Assembly: GCA_910585155.1 (NCBI GenBank)
Contig: CAJUEC010000002.1
Coordinates: forward strand, 1-64,000
From: an uncultured Oscillospiraceae bacterium
GTDB lineage: Bacteria; Bacillota; Clostridia; Oscillospirales; Oscillospiraceae
Direction of reading: 5' to 3'
Length of the DNA: 64,000 nucleotides
In this document: positions 62,255 to 64,000 of the stretch, piece by piece
How positions within the stretch are numbered: the stretch's first letter is position 1
Layout: every line of letters starts with the position of its first letter
Translations under genes and position numbers: made by a program
Notes under the pieces: generated by a model
Seen by the model: the letters and a program-made list of their open reading frames with translations, nothing else
Database searches by the model: none
Told to the model about the DNA's origin: nothing

Positions 62255-62283
62255 AAAAAGCCGCCCCGGAAGGCCGGGGCGGC
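62255..62283 (-). terminator. Terminator of the GNAT gene
   Basis: GCCGCCCCGG/CCGGGGCGGC stem with a short loop, followed on the minus strand by TTTTT. Confidence 0.85.
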
Positions 62284-62337
62284 AGGGGGTGCCAGATTCG
62301 GTGAGAGGGGACGGGTGTGCGGGGAAGGGGGGGCCCG

Positions 62338-62814
62338 TCACAGGATGGTCTCCATCCCGATCTTCTGGGGCTTGAGGCCCAGCTTCTCATAAAACCGCAG
62401 CGCGCCGGTGTTGGCCGCCCACACGTTGAGGGTCACATTGTAGCACCCGCTTTTTTTCGCGTAATCCAGGACGTGGCGGTACAGCAGGCGGCCGATGTGC
62501 CCGCCCCGGGCGGCCTCGTCCACGCACAGGTCGTCGATGTAGAGGGTTTTCACGTCCGCCATGCTGCCGCCGGCGGGAGGCTGCTGGTGGACGCAAAAGG
62601 CGTAGCCCAGGACGCAGCCGCCCCCGTCCGCCACAAAGACGGGCCGGCTGTCGTCCGTCAGGATCTGCCGGAGGGCATCGTCCCGGTATTTCCGCTCCCC
62701 CGCCTTGAACAGGTCGGGGCGGGCGTCGCTGTGCACCTTGTGGACCTGGAGGAGCAGGGAGCCGATGGCCGGGATATCCCGCTCCTCCGCCCTGCGTATT
62801 TTGATGCTGTCCAT
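62338..62814 (-). CDS. GNAT-family N-acetyltransferase
   Basis: 158 residues. IKIRRAEERDIPAIGSLLLQV at the start, the acetyl-CoA loop VDEAARGGHIGRLLYRHVLDYA, and the terminal NVTLNVWAANTGALRFYEKLGL are typical GNAT motifs. Substrate unknown. ATG 62814 is supported by AAGGAG and by the family start; a longer frame exists but only by reading through the repeat elements upstream. Confidence 0.88.
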   Translation of the reverse strand: MDSIKIRRAEERDIPAIGSLLLQVHKVHSDARPDLFKAGERKYRDDALRQILTDDSRPVFVADGGGCVLGYAFCVHQQPPAGGSMADVKTLYIDDLCVDEAARGGHIGRLLYRHVLDYAKKSGCYNVTLNVWAANTGALRFYEKLGLKPQKIGMETIL

Positions 62815-62836
62815 GCCGCAACTCCTTCTTGATTGC

Positions 62837-62888
62837 GCTGTGCCAATGGCCTCAGCGCGCCTCTGCACGCTTCGGCTATTGGCACAGC
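62837..62888. repeat. 52-bp deletion derivative of the 163-bp element
   Basis: GCTGTGCCAATGGCC at one end and GGCTATTGGCACAGC at the other, with a 22-base core; the middle ~110 bp of the full element are missing. It lies five bases from full copy 3, as a tandem pair. Confidence 0.7.
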
Positions 62889-62893
62889 TGTTC

Positions 62894-63056
62894 AGAAGCT
62901 GTACCAATAAACTCAGCATACATCTTCGCGGCCAAAATTGTCGATGAGCCGCGTTAAAAAATCTTGAAATACACAAAGTATTCCCGCGATTTTTTGCCTT
63001 GCCATTGGCAATTTTGTCTCGCAAATCTGCACGCTTCGGCTATTGGCACAGCTTCT
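62894..63056 (+). repeat. 163-bp palindromic intergenic element, copy 3
   Basis: Same orientation as copy 2 and the same 163-bp length. It starts AGAAGCTGTACCAATAAAC and ends GGCTATTGGCACAGCTTCT. Its last base is also the last base of the ribF stop codon, just as copy 2 touches the nagZ stop. Confidence 0.9.
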
Positions 63057-63970
63057 CAGTTTTTTTCCAGCGCCTGGGCAAAATACGCCCGGGTCTGCCG
63101 GGCATTTTCCAGGATGGCGCTGCGCAGCGCCTCCACCGAGGGGAAGCGCCGCTCCGGCCGCAGCCGGGTGAACAGCTCCACCCGGACGTGCTGCCCGTAG
63201 AGGTCCCCCTGGTAGTCCAGGATCCAGGGCTCCACGGTGACGGCAGTCTGGTCCGTGTTCACGGTGGGGCGGGTGCCCACGTTGGTCACCGCCAGCCGGG
63301 TCTCCCCGCCGGGCAGGCGCACCCGGGCGGCGTATACCCCGAAGGCGGGGGCGGCCACTCCCTCGGGCACCAGCAGGTTGGCGGTGGGGATGCCCATGGC
63401 CCGGCCCAGCTCCTGGCCGTGGATCACGGTGCCGGAGAGGATGTGAGGGTGGCCCAAAAACCGCCTGGCCTGCGCCACCATGCCATCCCGCACCAGAGTG
63501 CGGATGTGGGTGGAGGAGATGGTGATCCCGTCCAGCTCCACCTTGGGGATGATGTCGCAGCCCATGCCCAGCCTGCGGCAGCGGTCCGCCAGCCGGTCCG
63601 GGTTTCCCTCCCCCCGGCGGCCGAAGTGGAAGTCGTGCCCGGCCACCACATGCGCCACCCCCAGCTCCCGCTGGAGGTAGTCGGCCACAAAGTCCTGCCA
63701 GTCCATGTCTCGCATCACGTCAAAGGGGGCCACCACCACCTCCTGGATGCCGTACAGCTCCCGCATGAGGGCGGCCCGATCCTCCACCCCGGTGAGCAGT
63801 GGAACCGCCTTTCCCGTCAGGGCGGCGGCGGGGCTGCGGTCGAAGGTGAAGGCGCAGGGGACGGCGCCCAGCGCCTGGGCCCGGGCCCCCACGGTGCGCA
63901 GCAGCGCCCCGTGGCCCAGATGCACCCCGTCAAAAAAGCCCAGGGCGATCACTCGCCGTTGTTTATCCAT
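63056..63970 (-). CDS. ribF: Bifunctional riboflavin kinase/FAD synthetase
   Basis: 304 residues. N-terminal FMN adenylyltransferase domain with ALGFFDGVHLGHGAL and VVAGHDFHFGRRGEGN plus ISSTHIR; C-terminal flavokinase domain with GTVIHGQELGRAMGIPTANL and NVGTRPTV. It converts riboflavin to FMN and FAD. GAGGTG lies before ATG 63970, next to the end of another frame, so it is probably the downstream gene of a truB-ribF pair. Confidence 0.95.
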   Translation of the reverse strand: MDKQRRVIALGFFDGVHLGHGALLRTVGARAQALGAVPCAFTFDRSPAAALTGKAVPLLTGVEDRAALMRELYGIQEVVVAPFDVMRDMDWQDFVADYLQRELGVAHVVAGHDFHFGRRGEGNPDRLADRCRRLGMGCDIIPKVELDGITISSTHIRTLVRDGMVAQARRFLGHPHILSGTVIHGQELGRAMGIPTANLLVPEGVAAPAFGVYAARVRLPGGETRLAVTNVGTRPTVNTDQTAVTVEPWILDYQGDLYGQHVRVELFTRLRPERRFPSVEALRSAILENARQTRAYFAQALEKN

Positions 63971-63976
63971 TGGAAA

Positions 63977-64000
63977 TTACACCTCTGTAAAGGCGCACAG
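63977..64000 (-). CDS. C-terminal end of an upstream gene (possibly truB)
   Basis: Eight minus-strand codons ending LCAFTEV and a TAA at 63979-63977, seven bases from the ribF start. truB commonly precedes ribF in Firmicutes, but the fragment is too short for an identification from sequence. Confidence 0.3.
   Translation of the reverse strand: MCAFTEV

Larger units (their letters stand above)
61855..62337. other. 483-bp gap between crt and the GNAT gene
   Basis: Holds the crt promoter (62023-62051), a ~155-nt crt leader, a palindromic element (62077-62232) and the terminator of the GNAT gene. No coding sequence seen. Confidence 0.65.

Noticed and set aside
62815..63024. N-terminal extension of the GNAT protein by 70 residues
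   Set aside because: The added codons come entirely from the two palindromic repeats; the ATG at 62814 has AAGGAG and matches the family start.
1..64000. CRISPR array, rRNA or complete tRNA genes
   Set aside because: No regularly spaced direct repeats, no rRNA signature and no foldable tRNA were seen on either strand.

Overview
The window looks like a chromosomal segment from a high-GC, Gram-positive anaerobe of the Clostridia, most likely Oscillospiraceae close to Flavonifractor, Pseudoflavonifractor, Intestinimonas or Lawsonibacter. The basis is a spoIIE gene, a zinc-type S14 (rpsZ), an archaeal/eukaryal-type prolyl-tRNA synthetase, crotonase plus 3-hydroxybutyryl-CoA dehydrogenase as in butyrate producers, SLH-domain surface proteins, a MurE with the meso-diaminopimelate motif, and strong GGAGG ribosome binding sites. 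The genus is inference.

Layout. 1-4,000 (minus): a clostridial topoisomerase IV pair (parE, parC) with a secreted copper-amine-oxidase-N/DUF1266 protein between the subunits. 4,200-9,600 (mostly plus): a DUF1846 protein, a perfect ParB-binding parS site, secG, a MerR-type regulator, a solitary tyrosine recombinase (minus) and proS. 9,700-26,700 (plus): the complete S10-spc-alpha ribosomal super-operon from rpsJ to rplQ, with secY, adk, map, a KOW protein, infA and rpoA. Four junctions in it are opened by 250-310 bp spacers rich in hairpins and partly repeated modules. 27,200-34,000: two divergent, paralogous SLH surface-protein genes that share a 63-bp perfect inverted repeat at their 5' ends. 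34,000-45,100 (minus): a mDAP-type MurE, a membrane-tethered XRE regulator, then a tight run recJ-relA-CPCC protein-ATP-grasp ligase-Asp/Glu racemase-second MurE, and lexA with its own SOS box. 45,200-50,000: two membrane proteins and dusB (minus), diverging from spoIIE (plus).

50,000-59,400: a GH3 beta-N-acetylhexosaminidase, then a P-loop ATPase gene of the PRK06851 type cut in two by a 6.5-kb island. The two halves rejoin in frame at a shared CCCCA to give a 359-residue protein. The island carries a serine recombinase (with ATC where the start codon should be), a small ORF, a 976-residue flagellin-like protein with a glycine-rich beta-helix insert, and cca. 59,400-64,000 (minus): a DUF6514-like protein, the crt-hbd pair, a GNAT acetyltransferase and ribF.

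Scattered through the window are three full copies and one deletion derivative of a 163-bp, full-length palindromic intergenic element, a second palindromic element flanked by CCCTAA, and an 84-bp insert flanked by an 11-bp direct repeat. The strongest leads are the split ATPase with its island (organised like the intervening elements of sporulation genes), the flagellin-fold cargo protein, the putative D-aspartate/second-MurE cell-wall cluster, and the possibly switchable S-layer pair.
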